Shown: positions 17,077 through 26,224 of the stretch, in pieces
Position numbering within the stretch: position 1 is the first letter of the stretch
Layout: every line of letters starts with the position of its first letter
Assembly: GCF_018863195.1 (NCBI RefSeq)
Contig: NZ_JAHKRT010000009.1
Coordinates: forward strand, 104,574 to 168,573
DNA from: Sphingomonas quercus
GTDB lineage: Bacteria; Pseudomonadota; Alphaproteobacteria; Sphingomonadales; Sphingomonadaceae
Direction: 5' to 3'
DNA length: 64,000 nucleotides
The notes under the pieces: generated by a model
The model's database searches: none
Seen by the model: only the letters and a program-made list of their open reading frames with translations
What the model was told of the DNA's origin: nothing
Program-made: the position numbers and the translations under genes

Positions 17077-18495
17077 ATGTCGAGCACCTACCCCGAAGGC
17101 CTGCCCCAGACCGGCGCCGAGCTCTATCCCGGCGAGCCGCCGCACGATCTCGGCCGCTCGCTGAAATCGCGCCACGTCGCGATGATCGCGATCGGGGGCA
17201 TCATCGGCGCCGGCCTGTTCGTCGGCTCGAGCGCCTCGATCGCCACCGTCGGGCCGGCGGTGGTGGTGAGCTATGCGCTGGCCGGGCTGGTGGTGCTGCT
17301 CGTCATGCGCATGCTGAGCGAGATGGCGGTGGCGATCCCCGGCACGCAATCCTTCCCCGACTTCGCCCGTGCCGGCCTTGGCCGCTGGGCGGGTTTCCTG
17401 TCGGGCTGGCTCTACTGGTATTTCTGGGTGGTGGTGGTGGCGATCGAGGCGATCGCCGGCGCCGTCATCATCCAGGGCTGGACCGGCCTGCCGGTATGGC
17501 TGATCGGGGTGGCCCTGATGGCGGTGCTGACCGCGGTCAACCTGATGTCGACGCGCTCCTATGGCGAGTTCGAATTCTGGTTCTCCTCGATCAAGGTCGC
17601 GGCGATCCTCGTCTTCATCCTGCTCACCGGCAGCTATGTGCTGGGGCTTGGCAGTGGCGCGGGCAGCGGGGGCTTCGCCAATCTGACGGCGCATGGCGGC
17701 TTCATGCCATTCGGATTTCGCGCCGTGCTTGCCGGTATCACCAGCGTCATCTTCGCGCTGACCGGGGCCGAGATCGCCACCATCGCGGCGGCGGAATCGG
17801 CCGAGCCGGGCAGAACGGTGGCGCGGATGACGAGCACGGTGGCGCTGCGCATCCTCATCTTCTACGTGCTCTCGATCCTGCTGATCGTGACCATCGTGCC
17901 GTGGAACACGATCCAGCCTGGCGTCTCGCCCTTTGCCACCGCGCTGACCCGGCTCGACATTCCCGGCGCCGCGACGGCGATGACGGCGGTGGTGCTGGTG
18001 GCGGTGCTGTCCTGCCTCAATTCCGGTCTCTACGTCACCTCGCGGGTGCTGTTCGCGCTGGCCGCGCGCGGGGAGGCGCCGCGCGGGCTGGTCGCCGTCA
18101 ACCGGCGGCAGGTGCCGGCGCGCGCGATCCTCGTCGCCAGCCTGTTCAGCTATGCGGCGCTGGCGGCATCGGTGCTGTCGCCGACGCTGGTGTTCAGCTT
18201 CCTCGTCAACGCTTCCGGCGCGCTGATGCTGATCATCTATCTGATGCTGGCACTGGCCCAGATCCGCCTGCGCCGGCAGATCGAGCGCGAGGCGCCGGAG
18301 CGGTTGCAGATCCGCATGTGGCTGTTCCCGTGGGCAAGCTATGCGACGGTGGCGGCGATGATCGCGGTGCTCGTCGCGATGGCGCTGACGCCCGATCTCG
18401 CCAGCCAATTCTATTCCAGCCTCGTCATCACCATCCTGTTTGGCGGCGCCTTCCTGATCATGCGCAGCCGGCAGGCGAAGGGAGGATCGAAATGA
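17077..18495 (+). CDS. APC-family amino acid permease
   Basis: 472 residues with about twelve membrane helices. The N-terminal [20 protein letters not shown] is the conserved first helix of the AAT/GabP/AnsP group of proton-coupled amino acid permeases. The consensus segment after helix 2 ([20 protein letters not shown]) and the [19 protein letters not shown] loop near residue 230 also fit. Substrate not predictable. The ATG at 17077 follows CCAGGAGCGGCC. It overlaps the downstream NTF2-like gene by ATGA, so the two are co-translated. Confidence 0.88.
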   Translation: MSSTYPEGLPQTGAELYPGEPPHDLGRSLKSRHVAMIAIGGIIGAGLFVGSSASIATVGPAVVVSYALAGLVVLLVMRMLSEMAVAIPGTQSFPDFARAGLGRWAGFLSGWLYWYFWVVVVAIEAIAGAVIIQGWTGLPVWLIGVALMAVLTAVNLMSTRSYGEFEFWFSSIKVAAILVFILLTGSYVLGLGSGAGSGGFANLTAHGGFMPFGFRAVLAGITSVIFALTGAEIATIAAAESAEPGRTVARMTSTVALRILIFYVLSILLIVTIVPWNTIQPGVSPFATALTRLDIPGAATAMTAVVLVAVLSCLNSGLYVTSRVLFALAARGEAPRGLVAVNRRQVPARAILVASLFSYAALAASVLSPTLVFSFLVNASGALMLIIYLMLALAQIRLRRQIEREAPERLQIRMWLFPWASYATVAAMIAVLVAMALTPDLASQFYSSLVITILFGGAFLIMRSRQAKGGSK

Positions 18496-18959
18496 GCCAG
18501 CGCCCCCCGCTTCCCTCGTTCACCCGCGAGAGCGCCATCGAGAAGGTGCGGCTGGCCGAGGATGGCTGGAACAGCCGCGATCCGGAGCGGGTGTCGCTGG
18601 CCTATACGGTTGACAGCCAATGGCGCAACCGTGCCGAATTCATCTCCGGCCGCGCCGAAATCCGGGCCTTCCTCGCCCGCAAATGGCATCGCGAACTGGA
18701 TTATCGCCTGATCAAGGAGCTGTGGACCTTCGCCGAGCATCGCATCGCCGTGCGTTTCGCTTATGAATGGCACGACGATAGCGGCAACTGGTATCGGTCC
18801 TACGGCAACGAGAATTGGGAGTTCGACGCCGACGGGCTGATGCGCCGCCGCCTCGCCTGCATCAACGATGCGCCGATCGCGGAGGCCGATCGCCGTTTCC
18901 ACTGGCCGCTCGGCCGCCGTCCGGACGATCATCCGGCGCTGAGCGATTTCGGTTTTTGA
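18492..18959 (+). CDS. NTF2-like protein, DUF1348 family
   Basis: 155 residues. The fold is predicted from [59 protein letters not shown] and the tryptophan-rich [20 protein letters not shown], which match the small DUF1348/SnoaL-like proteins. The catalytic role is not established for the family. Start and upstream stop overlap (18492-18495), tying it to the amino acid permease, so it may act on a compound imported by it; that is inference. Confidence 0.8.
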   Translation: MSQRPPLPSFTRESAIEKVRLAEDGWNSRDPERVSLAYTVDSQWRNRAEFISGRAEIRAFLARKWHRELDYRLIKELWTFAEHRIAVRFAYEWHDDSGNWYRSYGNENWEFDADGLMRRRLACINDAPIAEADRRFHWPLGRRPDDHPALSDFGF

Positions 18960-19011
18960 GCGCCGTTCCCGTCGGCCCAGGTTCATCCTTTCGCCGCTAA
19001 GCCCTCGCCCT

Positions 19012-21282
19012 ATGCCGATTGATCGCCGCGAACTCCTCGCCTCCGCTTTTGCCGCCTTCGCGGCCTTGCGCCCGGCGCGCGCGCTGGCGGCAGGCGAGGT
19101 GGAGCGGGTCGACGCCCTCATCGCCAGGATGACGATCGAGGAGAAGGCCGGGCAGATGACATGCCTTGCCGACAGCTTCCGCCCGTTCAACCCGCCCAAC
19201 CCGCAGGTCGGCATCCAGGACGAGCGCCGCCTCGCCGCCGAGATCCGTGCCGGGCGCGTCGGTTGCCTGTTCAACGGCATCGGCGTGGCCGGTGCGCGGC
19301 GGGCGCAGGACATCGCGGTCAAGCAGAGCCGGCTCGGCATTCCGTTGCTGTTCGCCGGCGACGTCATCCACGGCCTCAAGACGATCTTCCCGGTGCCGCT
19401 GGCCGAGGCCGCCAGCTTCGACCCGACCCTTGCCGAGCGCACCGCGCGCGCCGCCGCCGAGGAGGCGACCGCCGCCGGCCTCCACCTCACCTTCGCGCCA
19501 ATGGTCGACGTGGCCCGCGATCAGCGCTGGGGCCGGGTGGTGGAAAGCGCCGGCGAGGATGTGTGGCTCGGCAGCCGCTTCGCCGCCGCGCGCGTGCGCG
19601 GCTTCCAGGGGCGAGACCTGCGCCGCGACGACAGCCTCGCCGCCTGCGTCAAGCATTTCGCGGCCTATGGCGCGGTGGCGGCGGGCCTCGAATATGGCAG
19701 CGTCGACATTTCCGACGAAACGCTGCGCGAGACGCACCTGCCACCCTTTCAGGCGGCGTTCGAGGCCGGCGCGCTCAGCGTCATGGCTGCATTCAACGAG
19801 ATCAACGGCGTGCCGGCGACGGCCGATCGCGACCTGCTGACCGGCGTCCTCCGGGACGAGATGGGTTTTCGCGGCTTCGTCTTTTCGGACTATACCGCCG
19901 ATGAGGAACTGGTCGCCCATGGCTATGCCGCCGACGATCGCGACGCGGCGCGCCTCGCCGTTCTGGCGGGCGTCGACATGAGCATGCAGAGCGGCCTCTA
20001 CACCCGCTATCTGCCGGCGCTGGTCAAGGCGGGCGCGGTGCCGATGGGCACGGTCGACGTCGCGGTGCGCCGTATCCTCTATGTGAAGACGGCGCTGGGC
20101 CTGTTCGACAATCCCTGGCGCTCGCTCGATCCGGCGGCGGAATCGCGCATCGGCACGCCGGGACGGCGCGCGCTGGCGCGGGAGGCGGCGGTGCGCTCGA
20201 TCGTGCTGCTCCAGAATGACGGCATCCTGCCGCTGCCGCGCGAGGGCCGCCAGCACATCGCCCTGATCGGGCCGTTCGCCGAGGATCGCGACAATCTCTA
20301 CGGCCCCTGGGCCTTCTATGGCGATCCCGGCAAGGGCGTGGATGTGGCGAGCGGCCTGCGGGCGGCGCTCGACGACGCTGCCCGCCTGACGATCGCGCGC
20401 GGTTGCGACGTCGAGTCTCCGATCGACGGCGGCATCGCCGCGGCGGTGGCGGTGGCAAGGGCGGCGGACGTGGTGCTGCTCGCCATCGGCGAATCGCAGG
20501 CGATGTCCGGCGAGGCACAGTCCCGCACCGAAATCGACCTGCCGCCCGCCCAGCAGGCGCTGGCCGAGGCGGTGATCGCGGCGGGCAAGCCGGTGGTCGT
20601 GCTGCTCCGCCACGGCCGGGCGCTGGCGCTGGGCGGATCGCTCGGCAAGGCATCGGCGATCCTCGCCACCTGGTTCCTCGGCAGCGAGGCGGGCAATGCC
20701 ATCGCCGATGTGGTGTTCGGGCGCGTACCGCCGTCGGCGAAGCTGCCGGTCAGCTTTCCGTGGGAATCGGGGCAGGAGCCGTTCTTCTACGACCGCAAAT
20801 CGACCGGCCGGCCCGCCGACCCCGGTGGCGCCACCGAGTATCGCGCCCGCTTCCGCACCACCGATAACAGTGCCCGCTATCCCTTTGGCCACGGGCTGAC
20901 CTACACGCGCTTCGTGCTCGACGACCTCAGGCTGAGCGACACCGCGCTGCGCTGGGATGGGATGATCGAGATCCGCGCGCGCATCCGCAACGCCGGCCAG
21001 CGCACCTGTAGCGAGACGGTGCAGCTCTATGTGCGCGACCGCGTGGCCAGCCGCACCCGGCCGATCCGCGAACTGAAGGGCGTGCAGCGGGTGACGCTGG
21101 CGTCGGGAGAGAGCGCCACTGTCCGCTTCCGCCTGTCGCGGACCGACCTCACCTTTATCGGCTCGGGCAACAAGGCCATCGCCGAGCCCGGGGTGTTCGA
21201 TCTGTGGGTCGGGCAATCGTCGGTCGGCGGGCTCAACGCGCAGTTCACGCTCTACGCGGGCGAGCCCGCCCGCACCGATTGA
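19012..21282 (+). CDS. Glycoside hydrolase family 3 beta-glucosidase, exported
   Basis: 756 residues. An N-terminal signal region (DRRELLASAFAAFAAL) precedes the GH3 barrel. KHFAAYG near residue 214 and the nucleophile Asp293 in GFVFSDYTA are the GH3 active-site motifs. The second alpha/beta domain spans about 380-600 and the C-terminal fibronectin-III-like domain about 650-750 (TCSETVQLYVRDRVASRTRP), the BglX layout. Probably periplasmic, cleaving beta-glucosides or related oligosaccharides. Its stop and the stop of azoR on the other strand abut, sharing the sequence TGATCA. Confidence 0.9.
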   Translation: MPIDRRELLASAFAAFAALRPARALAAGEVERVDALIARMTIEEKAGQMTCLADSFRPFNPPNPQVGIQDERRLAAEIRAGRVGCLFNGIGVAGARRAQDIAVKQSRLGIPLLFAGDVIHGLKTIFPVPLAEAASFDPTLAERTARAAAEEATAAGLHLTFAPMVDVARDQRWGRVVESAGEDVWLGSRFAAARVRGFQGRDLRRDDSLAACVKHFAAYGAVAAGLEYGSVDISDETLRETHLPPFQAAFEAGALSVMAAFNEINGVPATADRDLLTGVLRDEMGFRGFVFSDYTADEELVAHGYAADDRDAARLAVLAGVDMSMQSGLYTRYLPALVKAGAVPMGTVDVAVRRILYVKTALGLFDNPWRSLDPAAESRIGTPGRRALAREAAVRSIVLLQNDGILPLPREGRQHIALIGPFAEDRDNLYGPWAFYGDPGKGVDVASGLRAALDDAARLTIARGCDVESPIDGGIAAAVAVARAADVVLLAIGESQAMSGEAQSRTEIDLPPAQQALAEAVIAAGKPVVVLLRHGRALALGGSLGKASAILATWFLGSEAGNAIADVVFGRVPPSAKLPVSFPWESGQEPFFYDRKSTGRPADPGGATEYRARFRTTDNSARYPFGHGLTYTRFVLDDLRLSDTALRWDGMIEIRARIRNAGQRTCSETVQLYVRDRVASRTRPIRELKGVQRVTLASGESATVRFRLSRTDLTFIGSGNKAIAEPGVFDLWVGQSSVGGLNAQFTLYAGEPARTD

Positions 21283-21891
21283 TCAGGCCGCCAGCGCGCG
21301 GACCTCGGCATTGGCGTTGTCGAGGGCCTGCTGGCGCTGCTCGTCGCCCATTGCCACGCCCTCGGCGCGGATGAAGCGGATGTCGGTGATGCCGAAGAAG
21401 CCGAACACCCCGCGCAGGTAGGTCTCCTGATGATCGAGAAAGGCGGCCTGCGTCTCGGCGCCGTAGAAGCCGCCGCGCGACGAGGCGATGATCACCGTCT
21501 TGCCGCCAGCCAGCCCCTCGGGGCCGTTGGCGCCATAGCGGAAGGTGCGGCCGGCAACCGCAAGGCGGTCGATCCACGCCTTGAGCTGGCTGGGGATGCC
21601 GAAATTATACATCGGCGCCCCGACCACGACGATGTCTGCGGCGAGGAATTCCTCGAGCGCCGCCTGGCCGGCGGCGACATCGTCGCGCAGCGCGTCCGTT
21701 TCCGGAACCGCGCCCTGCGCGGCGGCGAGGTGGAGGCCGGAGAGGTGGCCGACCGGCTCGGCCGCAAGATCGCGGCGGACGACCGTCAGGCCGGGGTGCA
21801 GCGCCTGCTCGGCCGCGACGATCGCCGCGGAGATCTGGCGGCTCACCGAGCCCGGGCCGAGAATGCTGGAGTCGACATGGAGGAGGTTCAT
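21283..21891 (-). CDS. azoR: FMN-dependent NADH-azoreductase
   Basis: 202 residues, standard AzoR length. The flavodoxin-like fold is shown by [20 protein letters not shown] at the N-terminus (FMN phosphate site), [19 protein letters not shown] (about residues 92-110) and ASSRGGFY. It reduces azo dyes and quinones with NADH in the cytoplasm. It diverges from a LysR-type regulator 107 bp away, the usual arrangement in which the regulator controls the reductase. The start at 21891 follows AAAGGGATC. Confidence 0.92.
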   Translation of the reverse strand: MNLLHVDSSILGPGSVSRQISAAIVAAEQALHPGLTVVRRDLAAEPVGHLSGLHLAAAQGAVPETDALRDDVAAGQAALEEFLAADIVVVGAPMYNFGIPSQLKAWIDRLAVAGRTFRYGANGPEGLAGGKTVIIASSRGGFYGAETQAAFLDHQETYLRGVFGFFGITDIRFIRAEGVAMGDEQRQQALDNANAEVRALAA

Positions 21892-21998
21892 CGCATGATC
21901 CCTTTCGCTGAAAGCTTTGCTCGCCAGCGGAGTTAGGATCTGGTGATGCAGCGCAGAAGCCTATATATACCGATAGGTAGCGTCTGGATTTCCGATAT
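21892..21998. promoter_or_regulatory. Divergent azoR-LysR control region with TACC-GATA-GGTA dyad
   Basis: This 107-bp spacer turns AT-rich near 21960-22000, unlike its surroundings. It contains the dyad TACC-GATA-GGTA at 21968-21979, close to the LysR start codon at 21999. It is a plausible binding site for that regulator, controlling both genes. Confidence 0.4.
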
Positions 21999-22931
21999 AT
22001 GCTCGACGGCGTTTCCCTGGATCAGCTTCGCACCTTCATCGCCGCGGTGGACGAGGGGAGCTTCTCCGCGGCCGGCCGCAGGCTGGGACGGGCGCAATCC
22101 GTGGTCAGCCAGACGCTCGGCCAGCTCGAAGGGCAGCTCGGCGTCAGGCTGTTCGATCGCACCGCCCGTTACCCGGCGCTGACCGAGGCCGGTGCCGCGT
22201 TGCTGCCCGAGGCGCGGGCGGTGGCAGGGCGGATGGATCATTTCAAGGCGCGTGCCCGCGATCTCGCCCGCGGGCTGGAGCCCGAGCTGTCGGTCGCGAT
22301 CGACGTGATGCTGCCGATAGAGCTGTTCACCCACGCCGTCGGCGATTTCCAGACGCGGTTCCCGGACACGCCGTTGCGCGTCCATGTCGAGGCACTGGGC
22401 GCGGTGTTGCAGCCGGTGATCGACCGGCGGTGCGCCTTCGCGGTGATGGGCTCGCTGCCGCTGGTGCCGGCCGACATGGCGCAGGAACGACTGCTGTCGG
22501 TGCGTTTGACGATGGTTGCCGCACCGGGCCATCCGCTCGCCCACCTCGCAGCGCCGGTGCCCCGCGCCGCGCTGGCGGACCATGTGCAGCTGGTGCTGAC
22601 CGACCGTTCGGACCTGTCGAAGGGGCAGGAGTTCGGCGTGCTGTCGCGGCGCACATGGCGGCTGGCCGATCTTGGTGCCAAGCATTCCTTCCTGCGCGCC
22701 GGTCTCGGCTGGGGCAGCATGCCCTATCCGATGGTCGCATCCGATCTCGCCGCCGGGCGGCTGGTCGAGCTCGAGCTGGAAGATGGCTGGCCTGACGGGT
22801 TCATGATGCCGATGCTGGCGGTACATCGCAGCGATGCGCCGCCGGGGCCGGCCGGCCGCTGGCTGATCGATCGACTGAAAGACACGCTGAGCCGCTGCCC
22901 CGGCCAGCCGGGCGCGGAACCCGCCCCCTAG
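21999..22931 (+). CDS. LysR-family transcriptional regulator, divergent from azoR
   Basis: 310 residues. The N-terminal helix-turn-helix (LRTFIAAVDEGSFSAAGRRL through LGQLEGQLGVRLFDRT, about residues 9-58) is typical of LysR proteins. The remainder is the two-lobed effector domain. Its position suggests control of azoR in response to quinones or electrophiles. The last codons overlap the stop of the convergent MarR-type gene by 4 bp (22928-22931). Confidence 0.88.
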   Translation: MLDGVSLDQLRTFIAAVDEGSFSAAGRRLGRAQSVVSQTLGQLEGQLGVRLFDRTARYPALTEAGAALLPEARAVAGRMDHFKARARDLARGLEPELSVAIDVMLPIELFTHAVGDFQTRFPDTPLRVHVEALGAVLQPVIDRRCAFAVMGSLPLVPADMAQERLLSVRLTMVAAPGHPLAHLAAPVPRAALADHVQLVLTDRSDLSKGQEFGVLSRRTWRLADLGAKHSFLRAGLGWGSMPYPMVASDLAAGRLVELELEDGWPDGFMMPMLAVHRSDAPPGPAGRWLIDRLKDTLSRCPGQPGAEPAP

Positions 22932-23428
22932 CGCCGCGCGGGATCACCGAGGAAGCCGGGCGAGCAGCCAGCCACATCCTCGGGCTCCGGCAGGTCGGAG
23001 GCGATCATTTCCATATGGGCGCGCAGCCGGTCGAAAATGTCGAGCATCAGCGCATATTCGGCAGGCTCAAGCGCGCTGAACACGCGCTTCATCCAGTAAT
23101 CACGCACCGGCTCGGCCTGCAGGATGATGGCGTTGCCGGCTTCGGTGATGCGGATATTCTTGGCGCGGCGGTCATTGGGGTCGGGCACGCGGGCAACCAG
23201 CCCTTCGCGCTCCAGCCCGTCCACCGCCTCCGTCACCGTGCGTGGCGCATGGCCGAAGAAATCGGCGATATCGGTGGCGCGCACCGAGCCGCTGCGATGG
23301 ATGAACAGCAGCAGCTTGAGACGCGCGAAGGAGATGCCCTCGCGCTTCATCGCCTGATCGAGCAGGCGATGGGCCTTCAGGTAAAATTCCCTGAGTCCCT
23401 CGGCAAGCGCGAGGCTGTCGGCGCTCAT
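22928..23428 (-). CDS. MarR-family repressor of the EmrAB-type efflux operon
   Basis: 166 residues. The winged helix is centred on ATDIADFFGHAPRTVTEAVDGLEREGLVARVPDPNDRR (about residues 52-90), the MarR DNA-binding core with its basic wing. It diverges from an efflux operon across a 101-bp spacer that contains a perfect palindrome, so it is very probably that operon's ligand-responsive repressor. Ligands are likely phenolic or hydrophobic drugs, by analogy with EmrR; that is inference. Confidence 0.88.
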   Translation of the reverse strand: MSADSLALAEGLREFYLKAHRLLDQAMKREGISFARLKLLLFIHRSGSVRATDIADFFGHAPRTVTEAVDGLEREGLVARVPDPNDRRAKNIRITEAGNAIILQAEPVRDYWMKRVFSALEPAEYALMLDIFDRLRAHMEMIASDLPEPEDVAGCSPGFLGDPARR

Positions 23429-23447
23429 CCGCAGCGCGAAAAAAAGA

Positions 23448-23457
23448 ATGGTACCAT
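23448..23457. promoter_or_regulatory. Palindromic MarR operator candidate ATGGTACCAT
   Basis: ATGGTACCAT is a perfect 10-bp palindrome located 20 bp upstream of the marR-type start and 73 bp upstream of the efflux operon, in an A-rich stretch. Its position between the divergent genes fits an operator controlling both. Confidence 0.55.
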
Positions 23458-23529
23458 AAGATATGCCATTGCCCTATCCGTCGCGAAGGTGCAAGGGCCG
23501 CCTCTGCACTGCCAGGATATGGGACAGCG

Positions 23530-24657
23530 ATGGTCGAGAATTCCGAGAGCGCGGGCAAGGGGTCGCGGGGCGCGCGGATCAAGCGGAACCTGCTGATCGC
23601 GGCGGCCGTCATCGCGGTGGGCGTGATCGCCTTCTTCATCCGCTACGAGACGCGCGGCAAATATTATGAAGGCACCAACGATGCCTATATCCAGGCCGAC
23701 GCGATCACTATTTCGCCGAAGGTCGGCGGCTATGTCGAGCAGGTCTATGTCGTCGACAACCAGGATGTGAAGGCCGGCGATCCGCTGGTCCGCATAGATC
23801 CGCGCGACTACCGCGCGCAGGCGTCGCAATATCAGGCGCAGATCGACGTCGCGGCCGCCAATGCCGACAATGTCCGCGCGATGATCGGAGAGCAGGAGGC
23901 GGCGATCGCGCAGGCCCGCGCCCAGCTCGCCGTATCCGTCAGCGACGCGAACTACGCCAACAGCCAGGTCGAGCGCTACGCGCCACTCGCCGCTGCCGGC
24001 GCCGAGACCCAGGAAAAGCTGACGACGCTGCGCAGCCAGGCGACGCAGGCCAACAACAATGTCGCCGCCCAGCGCGCGACCGTGCTCAGCGCCGAGCGCC
24101 GCATCGCGTCGCTCAAGGCGCAGATCCGTCAGGCCGAGGCGCAGGGCGAGGCGGCCCGCGCCCAGCTCGCCGCCGCCAACGTCAATGTCGGGTCCACCAT
24201 CCTGCGCGCCGGCGTCGCCGGCCGCATCGGCGACAAGACGGTGCGTTCCGGCCAGTTCGTGCAGCCGGCGACCCGGCTGATGTCGCTGGTCCCGCTAAGC
24301 ACGCTCTACATCACGGCGAACTTCAAGGAGACGCAGATCGGCCTGATGCGCGTCGGCCAGCCGGCCAGCATCCATGTCGATGCGCTGGATGGCGTCGATC
24401 TCGCCGGCCATGTCGAGAGCATCTCGCCGGGCACGGGCGCGCAATTCTCGCTGCTGCCGCCGCAGAACGCCACCGGCAACTTCACCAAGATCGTGCAGCG
24501 CGTGCCGGTCCGCATCGCCATCGATGCCGGCCCGCAGGTGCGCAAGCTGCTGGTGCCGGGCCTTTCCGTCACCGTCGATGTCGACACCATCGCCGCCAAG
24601 GGCGAGATGGATCGCCTCGCCGAACAGGAAGAGGCGCGGAGGAAGGCGGGCAAGTGA
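23530..24657 (+). CDS. emrA: EmrA-type membrane fusion protein (HlyD family)
   Basis: 375 residues. One N-terminal membrane anchor (LLIAAAVIAVGVIAFFIRY, about 19-37), a split biotinyl-lipoyl domain (YIQADAITISPKVGGYVEQV and ILRAGVAGRIGDKTVRSGQF) around a long alpha-helical hairpin (about 95-220), and a beta-barrel. This is the periplasmic adaptor linking the inner-membrane EmrB-like pump to an outer-membrane factor. Its stop overlaps the start of the pump gene. Confidence 0.9.
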   Translation: MVENSESAGKGSRGARIKRNLLIAAAVIAVGVIAFFIRYETRGKYYEGTNDAYIQADAITISPKVGGYVEQVYVVDNQDVKAGDPLVRIDPRDYRAQASQYQAQIDVAAANADNVRAMIGEQEAAIAQARAQLAVSVSDANYANSQVERYAPLAAAGAETQEKLTTLRSQATQANNNVAAQRATVLSAERRIASLKAQIRQAEAQGEAARAQLAAANVNVGSTILRAGVAGRIGDKTVRSGQFVQPATRLMSLVPLSTLYITANFKETQIGLMRVGQPASIHVDALDGVDLAGHVESISPGTGAQFSLLPPQNATGNFTKIVQRVPVRIAIDAGPQVRKLLVPGLSVTVDVDTIAAKGEMDRLAEQEEARRKAGK

Positions 24658-26216
24658 GCGCCCCGGCAGGCTCCGCGGGCTCCGCGCAGCCCGAGCAGAA
24701 AGCCGACGCCGCCGCCTGGCTGGCGGTGGTGGCCGGCACGCTCGGCGCGATGATGGCGACGCTCGACATCTCCATCGTCAACTCGTCGCTGCCGACCATC
24801 CAGGGCGAGATCGGCGCCAGCGGCACCGAAGGCACGTGGATCGCCACCGCCTATCTGGTGGCGGAGATCATCATCATCCCGCTGTCAGGCTGGCTGGAGA
24901 AGGTGCTCGGCCTGCGCACCTTGCTGCTGGTGGCGGCGGGTCTGTTCACGATCTTCTCGATGCTGTGCGGCATCTCGACGACGCTGCCGATGATGATCGT
25001 CGGCCGCGTCGGCCAGGGCTTCACCGGCGGGGCGCTGATCCCGACGGCGATGACGATCATCGCCACCCGCCTGCCGCGCTCCCAGCAGCCGATCGGCAAC
25101 ACGCTGTTCGGCATGACGGCGATCCTCGGGCCGGTGGCCGGCCCGGTGCTCGGCGGCTGGCTGACCGAGAATGTCAGCTGGCACTATGCCTTCTTCATCA
25201 ACCTGCCGGTGGGCGCGATGCTGCTCACCCTGCTGCTCGTCGCGATGCCGCATCAGAAGCCGAATTTCGGCATGCTGCGCGAGGCGGACTGGCTGGGCAT
25301 CGCCGGCATGGCGCTCGGCCTCGGCGGGCTGACCGTGGTGCTGGAGGAAGGCGAGCGGGAGCAGTGGTTCTCATCCTCGCTTATCATCTGGCTGACGCTC
25401 GTCTCCATGGTCGGCTTCGCGCTGGTCGCGGCGGGCCAGATACTGGCCAAGAAGCCGGTGATCCGGCTGGCCCTGCTGAGGGATCGGCAGTTCGGCAGCG
25501 TGGTGATGATGGTCGTCGTCATCGGCATGGTGATCTACGGCACCTCCTACGTCATCCCGCAATTCCTGGTCACGATCTCGGGCTACAACTCGCTCCAGTC
25601 GGGCTGGGTGGTGCTGTTGTCCGGCGTGCCGATGCTGATGATGATGCCGATCACGCCGCTGCTGCTGCGCCACGTCGACATCCGTATCTCGGTGATCTTC
25701 GGCCTCGTCCTGCTGGCCGTGAGCGCCTATATGGAAACCTCGATCACCGTCTTCTCGGACGGCGCGGACTTCGTCGATTCGCAGCTGCTGCGCGGGGTCG
25801 GCACCGTCTGCGTGATGATGTTCCTCAATCAGGCGGCGATCCGATCCGTGCCCCCGCAGCAGGCGGCGGACGCGGCCGGCCTCTACAACGCGGCGCGCAA
25901 CCTCGGGGGCTCGTTCGCGCTGGCGGGCATCGCCGTGATCCAGGACCAGCGACTGTGGCTGCACAGCCGGCGCATGGAGGAATCGCTGCACGCCAATTCG
26001 GCGATGGTGCAGGATTACATGGCCGGGCAGGCCGCCCGGCTGGGCGGCGAGGCGGCCGCCTTCCAGTCGCTCGGCAACACCATCCAGGCGCAGGCGCTGA
26101 CCATGACCTATGCCGATCTGTTCTGGATCCTCACCGTCGGCATCGTGCTGATGTTGCCGCTCGTGTTCTTCCTCCGGCCGCTGCCCATGGGCGCCAAGCC
26201 GGTCCAGGCCCATTGA
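24654..26216 (+). CDS. emrB: EmrB-type drug efflux transporter (DHA2, MFS)
   Basis: 520 residues, about fourteen membrane helices. TLDISIVNSSLPTIQGEIG (about 36-54), the drug-efflux motif GRVGQGFTGGALIPTAMTI near 115-133 and motif C-like GPVAGPVLGGWLTENVSW (about 157-174) place it in the DHA2 family with EmrB. It exports lipophilic drugs with proton antiport. It starts with GTG at 24654 overlapping the emrA stop, and it forms a tripartite system with the flanking adaptor and outer-membrane protein. Confidence 0.9.
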   Translation: MSAPAGSAGSAQPEQKADAAAWLAVVAGTLGAMMATLDISIVNSSLPTIQGEIGASGTEGTWIATAYLVAEIIIIPLSGWLEKVLGLRTLLLVAAGLFTIFSMLCGISTTLPMMIVGRVGQGFTGGALIPTAMTIIATRLPRSQQPIGNTLFGMTAILGPVAGPVLGGWLTENVSWHYAFFINLPVGAMLLTLLLVAMPHQKPNFGMLREADWLGIAGMALGLGGLTVVLEEGEREQWFSSSLIIWLTLVSMVGFALVAAGQILAKKPVIRLALLRDRQFGSVVMMVVVIGMVIYGTSYVIPQFLVTISGYNSLQSGWVVLLSGVPMLMMMPITPLLLRHVDIRISVIFGLVLLAVSAYMETSITVFSDGADFVDSQLLRGVGTVCVMMFLNQAAIRSVPPQQAADAAGLYNAARNLGGSFALAGIAVIQDQRLWLHSRRMEESLHANSAMVQDYMAGQAARLGGEAAAFQSLGNTIQAQALTMTYADLFWILTVGIVLMLPLVFFLRPLPMGAKPVQAH

Positions 26217-26224
26217 GGAACGTC

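Noticed and set aside
16545..18491. An 804-residue frame ending in the DUF1348 sequence
   Set aside because: It reads through the Sel1 and permease genes in the wrong frame; the true start is the ATG at 18492.
24374..26224. A long frame joining emrB territory to the outer-membrane factor, suggesting a 1,099-residue fusion
   Set aside because: The first half is the out-of-frame shadow of emrB; the true lipoprotein starts at 26225 with a lipobox.
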